A DNA stretch of 32,524 nt from NIOZ-UU13 sp964653075 (GCA_964653075.1 CAZZAX010000061.1:1-32524), one strand, 5' to 3'; positions 6,422-15,019 are shown, numbered from the stretch's first letter. Notes: generated by a model not told the origin, from the letters alone. Translations and numbers: made by a program.

Positions 6422-7528
6422 ATGGCTAGAAAACGTCGTACGAAGAAGGCAACTCGGATTGCGGAAAAGCCCATGACTATCGATGATCTGATCGCGCTCG
6501 ACAACACGCCGGACGATAAGGAGCCGGCTGAACTCGTTGCATTGCGAAATGCCGCGCCATGCATCAGTGCTCTGGGTGCTAAAGCCAAGCCTAAAGTGCA
6601 ACTGAAAAAGGTCTCAGGTCGCAATGTGTGGGAACTCGGACTGGCCAAGGACTTCGTCCTTGGTGAGCTTGGGGAAACGGCCGAGGCGCTTCGGCGGCCC
6701 CGAGCGGCGACCAGCACGAGAGAATTTGAACCGAGCATCCCCAAGTGGAGTGGCGTGACCTATCATCCCAAGTTAAGCGCTCCCCGCCCAAGGCGCCAGT
6801 TTCGACGGGTCAAGGGACAACGAGTTAGGCCAGATGGTTACATTTTTGGGCCAGATGACAGACGGGTATACTATCCTAGCGGCTACCCATGGAGATGCAT
6901 TGGTTTGGTCTTGGTGTGGACGAATCCGAGCGGCGGACCGGCGTGGTCAGGTGCCGGTGCGCTGGTTGGCAGGAATGTGGTTCTCACAGCAAGCCATGTC
7001 TGTCCGTGGGGCTCCAGTCCCTGGATGATGAGGTTCATTCCCGCCTACTACGATGGCTCATCCCTATCCGGTGTGTCCTCTTATGTCCAATCATACAGAG
7101 GTTATCGAGATCACGGTCAGGGAGACGACATGTGTACGCTTAAGCTGTACACGCCTCTCGGCAATTCGCTCGGGTACTTTGGCTACAAAACGTACCATGA
7201 TAGCTGGGAAGACGGGAATTACTGGACGAAGTGCGGTTATCCCGGTGCAGTAGCGTCAGGTCAACGACCGAGCCGGATTACTTGGTTTCCCATTGTCGAT
7301 GATGATAACGATGGTGCCGGCGTGGAACTGGAGTACAAGGCAGATTCCAGCAGTGGCGATTCGGGAGGTCCGGTCTTCGGTTGGTGGAGCAGCTCTCCTT
7401 ACGTGATTGGTACTCACTCTGGTGGCGAGCAGGAATATCATTTTCCTTTTAGCATTGTCAAAAACAATGTTGCTGCGGGAGGTAGCGCGTTGTCGAGCCT
7501 CATTGGATGGGCTCGGAACAACTGGTAA
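6422..7528 (+). CDS. Trypsin-like (S1 family) serine protease
   Basis: This is a 368-residue protein with a chymotrypsin-fold protease in residues 155-368. The catalytic triad is visible: LTASHVC gives His192, the acidic DDMCTLKL segment gives Asp235 or 236, and SSSGDSGGPVFG gives Ser314. The layout and the absence of the usual trypsin disulphides resemble V8-like/glutamyl endopeptidases. The first 140 residues are polar, rich in Lys and Arg at the start and likely disordered; there is no signal peptide, so export is unclear. GGAG eight bases before the ATG at 6422 decides the start over the upstream ATG at 6374. It is isolated between repeats, and GC content is higher than in the flanks, which fits a transferred cassette. 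Confidence 0.85.
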   Translation: MARKRRTKKATRIAEKPMTIDDLIALDNTPDDKEPAELVALRNAAPCISALGAKAKPKVQLKKVSGRNVWELGLAKDFVLGELGETAEALRRPRAATSTREFEPSIPKWSGVTYHPKLSAPRPRRQFRRVKGQRVRPDGYIFGPDDRRVYYPSGYPWRCIGLVLVWTNPSGGPAWSGAGALVGRNVVLTASHVCPWGSSPWMMRFIPAYYDGSSLSGVSSYVQSYRGYRDHGQGDDMCTLKLYTPLGNSLGYFGYKTYHDSWEDGNYWTKCGYPGAVASGQRPSRITWFPIVDDDNDGAGVELEYKADSSSGDSGGPVFGWWSSSPYVIGTHSGGEQEYHFPFSIVKNNVAAGGSALSSLIGWARNNW

Positions 7529-7569
7529 AGAAGCAACATGGCGGAATGCAACCCGGTTGTTGCAGCGCC

Positions 7570-7680
7570 ATCTAACCAGATGCTGAATCCGGCTGGGAAT
7601 AGACCGGCGAGTTGAACGGGTCCTGAAATCAACACTGTTCGCGCCGGCCTGTTCCCAACGGGTTATCTTGGTCGTTAGCG
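7570..7680. other. attC-like (integron recombination site-like) fold-back
   Basis: The site opens with ATCTAAC (7570-7576), which fits RYYYAAC, and closes with GTTAGCG (7674-7680), close to GTTRRRY. The arms between fold: CTAACCAGAT against ATCTTGGTCGTTAG with unpaired bases, and CTGGGAATAGACCGGCG (7593-7609) against CGCCGGCCTGTTCCCAA (7642-7658) with few mismatches. A length near 110 bases is normal for attC sites. It begins 41 bases after the protease stop, as expected for a gene cassette. I found no integrase or second well-formed site in the window, so this remains a candidate. Confidence 0.4.
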
Positions 7681-7845
7681 GGCCAGGGGAAGGTGATGTC
7701 TGATCGTTCACAAGGTTTCAGCAATGTGGCATATGGGTTTGCGTAATGCGGATTCTCAACATGTGGTTTCGTAATTGAACCCTCAGAAGACTGTTTCTGT
7801 CTTTTGGGGATTTATTTCTTTGAAGGTGTTATGTCATATCTTCCT

Positions 7846-8045
7846 ACTTCCAATTTAAAGCGCCCAGCAGGCCGTTGTAGCGATTACTTCTTATGATATG
7901 ACCAGTGGTATATATCCTGTCGTGTTTGTTTATAAACTACCCTTGTATGGCTATGATGTTGCACAGAAACGCTATCTGTAAATTCAGCACAGAAGTCCTG
8001 AACTAACCTTATAAAAGGGGGTTGCAGGCCATATAATGGACAAAC
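7846..8045 (+). repeat. ~200-bp direct repeat, copy B
   Basis: This is the second copy of the element at 5451-5650 in the same orientation, with blocks such as GCCCAGCAGGCCG, TGTAGCGATTA and CACAGAAGTCCTGAACTAA conserved. Together the copies flank the protease gene. Confidence 0.6.
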
Positions 8046-8326
8046 TTTCTTTGCCCCTGAGTGTGTAAATTCCATAACATCCATAACTTGGCGTTTTTGA
8101 GCCGTTATACGAATATAGGTATATTTACCCCCTTTTTGGGTAAATATTCCCAACTTATGTAACTTATGTAAAAAATCTCTCTCAGTACCTAACATCGTTA
8201 ACCTTCTGTTTCTAAGCCCCAAATGGGCTTTACTACGCATTGTGATAAGAGATTACTGGTCTGGCACAGGTTTTGCGGAGATAGTAAGGAGAGTAAGGCT
8301 GTGAGCAAAGAAGCTTGCAGCCGTAC

Positions 8327-8381
8327 AAAGCCCCTGTTTTATTCACACCTATCCTCTGTTCCTCAAAGCAGGGGCTTTTTT
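8327..8381 (+). terminator. Hairpin with T tract (AAAGCCCCTG stem)
   Basis: AAAGCCCCTG (8327-8336) pairs perfectly with CAGGGGCTTT (8369-8378), and the T run extends to six. Ten paired bases with T6 make a good intrinsic terminator, yet no gene precedes it. Confidence 0.55.
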
Positions 8382-8402
8382 ATCAAAAAGTTACATATTC
8401 TA

Positions 8403-8545
8403 TCTTAAAACAATTGGTATTTTATGTAAATCAGGTTTGGGCCTGTTTCTTCTATAGTGGAAAACCCTATGCCGGTCATACTGCAGGCAAGTCCAGCAAT
8501 ATTACAAAAGTGAGCCGAAAGGTACTAAACCAACTCGTCCCGCTT
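8403..8545 (+). repeat. Long inverted repeat, right arm
   Basis: This is the partner of 6040-6173. Both arms lie next to a GCCCCTG hairpin on the outer side of the alignment, so the repeated unit probably includes that hairpin as well. Confidence 0.65.
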
Positions 8546-8754
8546 TTCATTCTAATCTGCCTCGTATTGCCCTGTCCTACATCATATACCCTTTGGCTTG
8601 AGTTTGGCCATTTTAGAATAATGAACGACTAACTCCCTTTGAGAGGACTGATTGAAGCCTCGTTTTAATACATATCAGAACTTTTTAAAAAAACTGTAAG
8701 ATTTTCTAATCGGGAAGAGTCTAATATTAGAGAAGTCCATTTGTTATTTTATAT

Positions 8755-8786
8755 TCCAAGGAGGGAAGTCTTGTTCCAAGGAGGGA
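8755..8786 (+). repeat. TTCCAAGGAGGGA tandem duplication
   Basis: TTCCAAGGAGGGA occurs twice, seven bases apart, and each copy contains a perfect AGGAGG-like ribosome binding sequence. The second is followed by ATGATG, but the resulting frame stops within a few codons at TAA, so no gene is called. Confidence 0.5.
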
Positions 8787-8793
8787 TGATGTT

Positions 8794-8841
8794 AAGCCCC
8801 TGTTTTGTTCTATCCACACACCTTCAAGGCAGGGGCTTTTT
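8794..8841 (+). terminator. Hairpin with T tract (AAGCCCCTG stem)
   Basis: AAGCCCCTG (8794-8802) pairs with CAGGGGCTT (8830-8838), and the T run is five bases. It is the fourth hairpin with a GCCCC/GGGGC stem and trailing Ts in a 3.1-kb span. Confidence 0.5.
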
Positions 8842-9042
8842 ATATCCCACACATTTTGTCCTGTTTTTCCTTGAAAATTCGACTTATGCAATCAATATTC
8901 ACGTCAGCGGAAACGCCTTTATTTATAGAAACAAGGCGTGGTGGAGGGTATGGAACGTTTTAGCCGGGAATTTAGCCTTTTGTGAGACGTTGTAGAACGA
9001 CAAAACAAACTGTAACTGAAAATTTATGAAGGGAGGTATATT

Positions 9043-9900
9043 ATGGCCGAAGAAGTGTCTCCAGAATCAAAAGTATATGTTAAAGAAGAAGTTGAAAAAA
9101 TGAGGAAAGAATTCAAGGAAGATTTAAAAGATGCCCAATCCAAGGCTACGAAAACTTTCTCCACGGTTGCTTTGATTGTCGGACTCCTCGGAAGTTTGGG
9201 TGTCTATGGTTTTACTAAAGATTTCATAACGAACGCAATAAAAACACGGATTAATGTAGAGTTAGAAACAAAGCTTAATAAAGAAAACCTGACAAAATTT
9301 GCAAATGACAGATTACGGTTGGAAGCAGCCGTGATAGATGCAAATCGTCTTGCGGAGGATGCAAAAACTTATGCGGACAAGGCAGAAAAACAACTGGAAA
9401 AGATTTCAGATCCTCAAAGGATAAAGAATCTACCTGTAGGCACAATTGTATCATCTATTTTAGAACCGCTTGAATTTTTTAAAGCATTTGGAGATCTTGA
9501 TCGAGCAACAAAAGATTGGGTGTTAGCTGATGGACGTCCAATTGCAGCAACTTCTGGGTATAGTCAATTGTCTGGTAGAATGAATACGCCAGATTTGCGG
9601 GGCATGTTTTTGAGAGGAATGAATAAAGGAAGAAATGACGGCAAGCAAGACCCAGATGAGCGCAAGGCCGGGGACTACCAACAGGACGCATTGCAGGAGC
9701 ATGGCCACAAGACAGACGCCAGGAAGCATGGCTGGGGCGCAATGGGTGATACGCAGGGCTGGACTAAAAGTGCAGGAGAAGCCCCCCCTAGCAAGCGTGA
9801 CGAACGTGCAGCAGCCCGCGAGGACAGCGGTCGAGACACGACCCAAAAACGTGGCGGTTTACTTTTATATCAAGATAAATTAGCAAGCCTAACAACATAA
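9043..9900 (+). CDS. Membrane-anchored tail-collar domain protein, frameshifted
   Basis: As written, the frame gives 285 residues. Residues 38-60 form one transmembrane helix, 65-122 look like a coiled coil, and from PVGTIVSS (131-138) onward the sequence follows the phage tail-collar pattern: DWVLADGRPI, TPDLRGMFLRGMN and DYQQDALQEHGHK. The C-terminal 40 residues do not fit the family. The normal ending ETRPKNVAVYFYIKIN is encoded in the next frame and stops at 9883. Removing one C from the run of seven at 9782-9788 joins the two and gives 279 residues. A strong GGGAGG ribosome binding site precedes the ATG. No phage structural genes are adjacent, so it may be a cellular surface protein that uses this fold. 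Confidence 0.75.
   Translation: MAEEVSPESKVYVKEEVEKMRKEFKEDLKDAQSKATKTFSTVALIVGLLGSLGVYGFTKDFITNAIKTRINVELETKLNKENLTKFANDRLRLEAAVIDANRLAEDAKTYADKAEKQLEKISDPQRIKNLPVGTIVSSILEPLEFFKAFGDLDRATKDWVLADGRPIAATSGYSQLSGRMNTPDLRGMFLRGMNKGRNDGKQDPDERKAGDYQQDALQEHGHKTDARKHGWGAMGDTQGWTKSAGEAPPSKRDERAAAREDSGRDTTQKRGGLLLYQDKLASLTT
9782..9883 (+). other. Out-of-frame C-terminus of tail-collar protein
   Basis: In the second frame, from the poly-C run, the bases encode LASVTNVQQPARTAVETRPK followed by NVAVYFYIKIN and a TAG stop. ETRPKNVAV is the hallmark ending of tail-collar and tail-fibre proteins, so this is coding sequence displaced by a +1 shift. The cause may be a sequencing indel, a real mutation or slippage. 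Confidence 0.75.
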
Positions 9901-10012
9901 TTCACATATGGCCATCTAAGGTAAAAATGCCCCCTGTTGTAAGCCAAGGGAGCGGCTCTCGGGGTAAATTCAAAAGAATATAGAATTAAGAATATCTGAT
10001 CCTTATTACAAT

Positions 10013-11503
10013 TCAGATTGCCGTGTTGGTGTGAACGCTTCTGATTTGTTTTTGGACGTCGTCGAATTCTTTTAGTATCTCACCGTCTTTTTGGCTTAGG
10101 AAGATGTTGATCAGGAAAATAGTAAGGCAATTTGCGATGAAGCCGGGGACGATTTCATACATTGAGTCGCTTAGGCCGACCTGTTTCCATAACACAAGCA
10201 CGACCGTTCCGGTTACCATTCCCGCTAATGCAGATTGCCAGGTTGTTTTGCGGCTGAACAGTGCAAAAAGGACCAACGGGCCGAAGGCCGCACCGAAGCC
10301 GCCCCACGCGTAGGACACTATCTCAAGAATTGTGTTGTCGCGGTCCAGCGCCATAATTAACGCTATGATTGAAATGATGACGACACAGCCTCTTCCAACC
10401 AGAACGATTTCCCTCTCGGAGGCCTCTTTCCTTATCGCCTTACAGTAAAAATCTTCCGATAAAGCCGACGAGGAAACGAGCAGTTGCGAATCTATTGTTG
10501 ACATAATGGCCGAGAAAATGGCCGCAAGCAGTATGCCGCCGAACCATGGATTAAAGAGTTTGCTAATCATAAAAATAAAGACTTTTTCTTCTTCTCCGCC
10601 GCTCAGGTCATCGAACATTGCAATACCAATCAAACCGATAATTACCGCCCCGCACAGCGACAGAAATACCCAGATAACAGCGATGGCCATTGATTTTCCC
10701 AGCTTATCGGCCGATTTGATGCTCATAAATCGCACTAAGATATGCGGCTGGCCAAAGTAGCCCAGACCCCAGGCCATGCTGGATATTATCATGCAAATGC
10801 AGACAGGCAATGTAGCACCTTGCGGTATCAGGCTTGTCGATATATCTTTTATGGCCATCGCCTCTTTTATTGCTGAAACTCCTCCGGCGGTTTTGTAGGT
10901 CAGCAACGGAACAATCACTATCGCAAAGACCATTAACGCGCCCTGCAGCAGGTCCGTCCAGCATACCGCTAAAAAACCGCCCAGAAAAGTATAAGCGATT
11001 ATGACAAGCCCGCCGATGATTACTGCAAGGTGATATTGAACATTAAAAGTAGATTCAAACAGCTTTCCCGTTGCGACAAGTCCTGAAGAAGCGTATATTG
11101 CGAAAAAAATCAGTATTATTATCGCCGAAACGACTCTTAGCAGACCGGTCGGGTCTCTGAAACGCGCTTCGAAAAAGCATGGCAGTGTTATCGCACTGGT
11201 TTTTTCGGTATAAACCCTCAGCCGGGCCGAGACCAGCTTCCAGTTCAGGACCGTCCCGATGAAAAGGCCTGTCGCAATCCAGGTCTTACCCATTCCGCCC
11301 AGGTAAATCGCCCCGGGGAGCCCCATCAGCAACCAGGCGCTCATGTCGGAGGCCTGTGCCGAAAGGGCCGTCACCCACGAGCCCATGCCGCGTCCGCCCA
11401 GCAGATAGTCTTCTATGTTGCTCGACCTTCGATAAAAGAAAAAGCCGATACCCAGCAAGACTATGAAATAAGCTATAAATGTAATTGAGGCAGCAGTCGG
11501 CAT
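10013..11503 (-). CDS. putP: Sodium/solute symporter, PutP (proline)-like
   Basis: This 496-residue transporter of the SSS family is predicted to import proline or a similar solute with sodium across the inner membrane. The N-terminal half follows E. coli PutP closely: EDYLLGGRGMG, ALSAQASDMSAWLLMGLPGA, NWKLVSARLRVYTEK, IYASSGLVATGKLFESTF and FLGGFLAVCWTDLLQG. About 13 membrane helices are visible and the length fits PutP (about 500). I chose the ATG at 11503 because the upstream extension (a TTG at 11611) adds 36 polar residues not seen in the family; neither start has a good ribosome binding site. Substrate is inferred from similarity. No proline catabolic gene is nearby. Confidence 0.88.
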   Translation of the reverse strand: MPTAASITFIAYFIVLLGIGFFFYRRSSNIEDYLLGGRGMGSWVTALSAQASDMSAWLLMGLPGAIYLGGMGKTWIATGLFIGTVLNWKLVSARLRVYTEKTSAITLPCFFEARFRDPTGLLRVVSAIIILIFFAIYASSGLVATGKLFESTFNVQYHLAVIIGGLVIIAYTFLGGFLAVCWTDLLQGALMVFAIVIVPLLTYKTAGGVSAIKEAMAIKDISTSLIPQGATLPVCICMIISSMAWGLGYFGQPHILVRFMSIKSADKLGKSMAIAVIWVFLSLCGAVIIGLIGIAMFDDLSGGEEEKVFIFMISKLFNPWFGGILLAAIFSAIMSTIDSQLLVSSSALSEDFYCKAIRKEASEREIVLVGRGCVVIISIIALIMALDRDNTILEIVSYAWGGFGAAFGPLVLFALFSRKTTWQSALAGMVTGTVVLVLWKQVGLSDSMYEIVPGFIANCLTIFLINIFLSQKDGEILKEFDDVQKQIRSVHTNTAI

Positions 11504-11718
11504 TTTCTTTGAAAGTTTAACCAAGATTGTTTCTATACAGTTGAAAAGATGAATTTTACTTATTGTGCCAAAGACGTGCAAGTGAGTCTTATTATTTATA
11601 TTCTCCGCCAATTACTTTGACGGGAAATATTGGAGTATATTTTGATATGTAAACAGGCTGGGATTCGGTGAAACACGTGCAGTGACAGAGAAAAAGTCCG
11701 GCAAATTAAGGACGATAA

Positions 11719-12753
11719 TTACACATCCGCTTCTTTCCAATTCTCGTCTGCTAACTGCATGTCCTTCTTGATTTTGTCGATTATTTCGTTTTTCTTTGCG
11801 GCCCGCTGCTCTGCTGTCAGGTCAGGAAATGCTTTCTTGACTTCTTTGTCGCTTACGGCAGCACTTCCGGCCCACATCTTTTTCGCAGTGCCTATATTGT
11901 AGTAACCGGCCCCCAAGCCAAAGTCGCACTTGTATTTTGTCTGGTACTTGTACCTGGAGCCCCCGGTCTTGTTTTTGGCGACTTTGTTCAGCAGGGCACA
12001 TAACACTTTCGGGCTGCTCTTGTTTGTCGGAACGCCCTGGAGGTGAATTCGTTCCCAGGACAGCGGGACTAAGCCGTTGTCTTTGGCAAACTTGTCGCGC
12101 TTGTCCCATATCTTAGTGTCGCAGCCGGCATAGGTCGTACCCTTCATCGCCAACCACCAGTCGTTGTTATGCTTAATGCCATCCTTATCAATCCATTGCC
12201 AGCAGCCGAGGTCAACGGCAATAGCGTAATTGTGGAAGGATTCACCCGGCCCGGCCTTTGTCGATTTGCTTGGTAAATCGTACTGCACTTTGAACGTTCT
12301 GAATCCACCTTTGGGTGCCGGGGCAAAGGCAAAGCCCAGATCATGCATATCCTTTATGGTCTTCTTGACATTCTCAAGGAAGTCACCCTCGTATTCAGAT
12401 GGCAGCCGGTCATAGCACTGTTGAAGAGTTTTGCTGGTCTTTCTGAATTTTTTCTTGCAGAACTCAAATTGATTACTGGGAACGGGTGTGGCCCCGGTCG
12501 AAGTCCCGGCAGCGACAACTATTGCCGCATCAGCGGCGGCCACGTTCGGATTCCCGTCGAAAGCATCGGCGTGCCCCAGTGGTCCGGGTGTGAAGGCCGG
12601 CTGAGCACCGTGGTCGGGAGAGGTCGAGTCCCTAAGTCCCAGTGGGCCTCTATTGGTGGTTTCGGGATCCTTCGCTATCATACCCCTCACCATATTGAGG
12701 AGGCTATCACAACTTGGCAGGTACATTCCCAATATACCGCGTTTTCCTAACAT
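11719..12753 (-). CDS. M15-like peptidase (D,D-carboxypeptidase/endolysin type)
   Basis: This is a 344-residue protein. The C-terminal half carries the zinc-peptidase pattern of the VanY/M15 group: GPGESFHNYAIAVDLG provides His174 and Asp181 (H-x6-D), and SWERIHLQG provides Glu234 and His237. The preceding FRTFKVQYDL segment is also typical. Such enzymes cut peptidoglycan peptides; phage endolysins of this type exist. The first 90 residues are unlike the family, with an Ala/Gly/Pro-rich linker at about 55-95, and there is no clear signal peptide. The ATG at 12753 has GGAAAG seven bases upstream, preferred over the GTG at 12795. It lies 61 bases after the stop codon of the beta-helix gene on the same strand. 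Confidence 0.75.
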   Translation of the reverse strand: MLGKRGILGMYLPSCDSLLNMVRGMIAKDPETTNRGPLGLRDSTSPDHGAQPAFTPGPLGHADAFDGNPNVAAADAAIVVAAGTSTGATPVPSNQFEFCKKKFRKTSKTLQQCYDRLPSEYEGDFLENVKKTIKDMHDLGFAFAPAPKGGFRTFKVQYDLPSKSTKAGPGESFHNYAIAVDLGCWQWIDKDGIKHNNDWWLAMKGTTYAGCDTKIWDKRDKFAKDNGLVPLSWERIHLQGVPTNKSSPKVLCALLNKVAKNKTGGSRYKYQTKYKCDFGLGAGYYNIGTAKKMWAGSAAVSDKEVKKAFPDLTAEQRAAKKNEIIDKIKKDMQLADENWKEADV

Positions 12754-12814
12754 CGTACACTTTCCAAAATAAACTACTACCCTTTGGGGATTCACATAAA
12801 TATACTATTGCATT

Positions 12815-15019
12815 TTATACTATAATAAGGGTTATAAGCGTGCCGAAGACCGCGGGTTGAGAGCCGAGCGGCAGGGCCTCAAAGTCGTCATTAATTGACA
12901 CCAACGGCGGATCCGGGGCAACTTCCAACGGAGGAAAAGTAATATTTTTCGCCTTATTTATCCATGTGGGGTCTCCATACACTCCGGCCTTGGTGTAATC
13001 GAACGGTTTGAATCCAACTTTGAAGGCGGGGGAGTCCGGCTTCAAGCGAAAATCATAATTGTCCGCATCAACGAACATCGGGTCTGCGATAATTGTACCT
13101 GTATCGTGTCCGGTATTCTGCCACTGTTTCAATGACATACCGGCAGGTTTCACCTGGTTACCCGATGTATTCCAATAGCAGTTGTCCCGCATTTTTACTT
13201 TAATCTGCGTCCATCGGCCGGACAGCAGCGGGCCTGTGTTCCAATAGACAATATTTTTTTCAAACGTGAACGACAGATGCTTCTCCACACGTGTGGCCTG
13301 GATTTGGTGCAGCTTACTGAAAGCCAGGATATTGTTTCGAATGATATTTTCCTTGCCGTAGTGCTGGTGGAAGCCTCCTGTCCTGGTATTATAGACAAGA
13401 TTGTTTTCCATAACGATACCTGTGCTGCCCTCATCGGTATAAAGCCCCCAGCCGCCGTAAGAGTACGAATATATATCGTGAAAAACATTGTTGCTCACGA
13501 TAGTCCCTTCCGAAGGCCCGAGCGTATAAATACCGCCCATATCGCTAAGCACCCCCCAGCCGATATGATGCACGTGATTGAAACTGATGTTATTGCGTTT
13601 ACATAGACTTTCACGATAGCCCCATCGCCAGCCTATAGAAAGACCGGTATAAAAAAAGTCTCCGATGTCGTTATGCGTAACGTTATTGTCGCCGCTATGT
13701 CCAATCCAGAGGCCCACGGCAGAGGAATATATCCTGCCGCCTGTGCGTATAATGTTGTTATCGACAGTAATATGACTCGTTCGGGATGGCTGGTCGGGAC
13801 TAATCCTGCCCTCGCCGATTCGAACACCCCCGGCGCCTAAGTCATAAAGATAGCATCGCTCAAGCCGGCTGTCACGGCAGCCCCGGCGAAACCACACGGC
13901 ATATGTTGCAACGTGGCTTATTTCGCAATCCTCTACCGTTATATTACGCGCCCCGTCGGCCATGACGGCCGCCTCGGTAACATACGCAGCCTGATATGGA
14001 GCATAACCGCCTGCAGGCAGCATCGATTGATTGTGACGAAAAACAAGACCTTTGAATTTGATATTTTCAACGAATTGTTCCGACTCCGGCTTACCCTCGA
14101 AGACAACGAGTTTCTCAATCACCGGTGCTACGATATGTGCTTTTGACATACTTTCGCCGGGATGGGGCTTATAGTACAGAGTACCATTGCGAGCCAAGAA
14201 CCATTCCCCAGGCACATCCAGGGCCGCTTTGAAATTCTCCAAGTGAAAACGAGTATTCTCCGGCCAGCCGGAATAACTCTTCAGTTTCTCTCCCACGGTA
14301 ATAATTTTATTTGCCGACGTATCTATCTCCTTCACAAAACGGCGGCTTATACACCACTTATGATAGGCAACCAACGTAACATCGCCAAGCTCGTCACTGT
14401 CAATATTTCGCAAAGGCTTAAGTGCGTCACCCAGCACAGTTGTCGTCCGTCTATATTTGTCCTTACTGCCCTCGAGCAGGACTTCTGTGGTATCGCCCAT
14501 ATAGTGGTAGAATTTATTCGGAGTACGGGCACGGACAGCCCGGCGGCCGTTTACGAACAACTGTTCGAAATACCATTTCCCGTTTGCAACTTCAGGTATA
14601 TGAGTCTGCCAGATACCGTTTTGTCCTCGCTTGAAACCCGTAATTACCCTTCCTCCTGTGAAGACCGGCTTTGCGCCAGCGGCCGCTTCGTAGCTGATCG
14701 GACATTCTTTCGTCCCGCTGTCTTTTGGAGTCAGTATGAAAGGTTTGCTCAGACTGTAAGTTCCATCCATAACGACGACACGCACGGGCTCTTTGATAAT
14801 CCCTCTCGATTTCAAGCGTCTAATCTTATCCCGTGCGCCGGCTAACGAGGCCACCGGCCCGTTCGTGCGATTTCTATTCGGTCTTTCCCGCCGTCCCGAC
14901 CACCGGTCGTTACCCTCGGTGGAAACGTATATCGTAAGAGCCCGGGCATACTGACATAAAAATACCGAAACTAAAACACAGCATAAAAAAGACCTTATTG
15001 TTAAACCCTGTTTTCTCAT
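12815..15019 (-). CDS. Secreted right-handed parallel beta-helix protein
   Basis: This 734-residue protein begins with a signal peptide (residues 1-28, ending CQYARA). It then has LTIYVSTEGNDRWSGR and a DKIRRLKSRG helix, the usual start of planctomycete pectate-lyase-like proteins. Repeated N-I-x-x-N and NNI/NNV steps (for example DNNIIRTGGRI, HNDIGDFF, SNNVFHDI, ENNLVYN) mark a long parallel beta-helix from about 330 to 620. These folds bind or cleave polysaccharides; the substrate is unknown. The sequence ends SINDDFEALPLGSQPAVFG and then a short hydrophobic tail. In relatives, as I recall, a DDFE-x-PxGxxP segment starts an extra C-terminal domain, so this copy appears truncated. AGAGGAG before the ATG supports the start. 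Confidence 0.82.
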   Translation of the reverse strand: MRKQGLTIRSFLCCVLVSVFLCQYARALTIYVSTEGNDRWSGRRERPNRNRTNGPVASLAGARDKIRRLKSRGIIKEPVRVVVMDGTYSLSKPFILTPKDSGTKECPISYEAAAGAKPVFTGGRVITGFKRGQNGIWQTHIPEVANGKWYFEQLFVNGRRAVRARTPNKFYHYMGDTTEVLLEGSKDKYRRTTTVLGDALKPLRNIDSDELGDVTLVAYHKWCISRRFVKEIDTSANKIITVGEKLKSYSGWPENTRFHLENFKAALDVPGEWFLARNGTLYYKPHPGESMSKAHIVAPVIEKLVVFEGKPESEQFVENIKFKGLVFRHNQSMLPAGGYAPYQAAYVTEAAVMADGARNITVEDCEISHVATYAVWFRRGCRDSRLERCYLYDLGAGGVRIGEGRISPDQPSRTSHITVDNNIIRTGGRIYSSAVGLWIGHSGDNNVTHNDIGDFFYTGLSIGWRWGYRESLCKRNNISFNHVHHIGWGVLSDMGGIYTLGPSEGTIVSNNVFHDIYSYSYGGWGLYTDEGSTGIVMENNLVYNTRTGGFHQHYGKENIIRNNILAFSKLHQIQATRVEKHLSFTFEKNIVYWNTGPLLSGRWTQIKVKMRDNCYWNTSGNQVKPAGMSLKQWQNTGHDTGTIIADPMFVDADNYDFRLKPDSPAFKVGFKPFDYTKAGVYGDPTWINKAKNITFPPLEVAPDPPLVSINDDFEALPLGSQPAVFGTLITLIIV

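Larger units (their letters stand above)
7529..9042. other. Gene-free stretch after protease
   Basis: No convincing gene is present in these 1.5 kb. It contains an attC-like fold-back (7570-7680), copy B of the ~200-bp direct repeat (7846-8045), two GCCCCTG hairpins with T tracts (8327-8381 and 8794-8841), the right arm of the long inverted repeat (8403-8545) and a TTCCAAGGAGGGA direct duplication (8755-8786). Plus-strand frames at 8315-8632 and 8741-8995 run through these repeats and lack family-like sequence. Confidence 0.65.

Noticed and set aside
8315..8632. Plus-strand 105-residue frame that matches a minus-strand frame at 5931-6182
   Set aside because: The match is explained by the inverted DNA repeat; neither frame has a ribosome binding site or family-like sequence.
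9901..10012. Terminator between the collar gene and putP
   Set aside because: CCCC and GGGG segments can pair only loosely and no T tract follows.
14162..14845. 227-residue plus-strand frame inside the beta-helix gene
   Set aside because: Antisense shadow of a clear secreted beta-helix protein.
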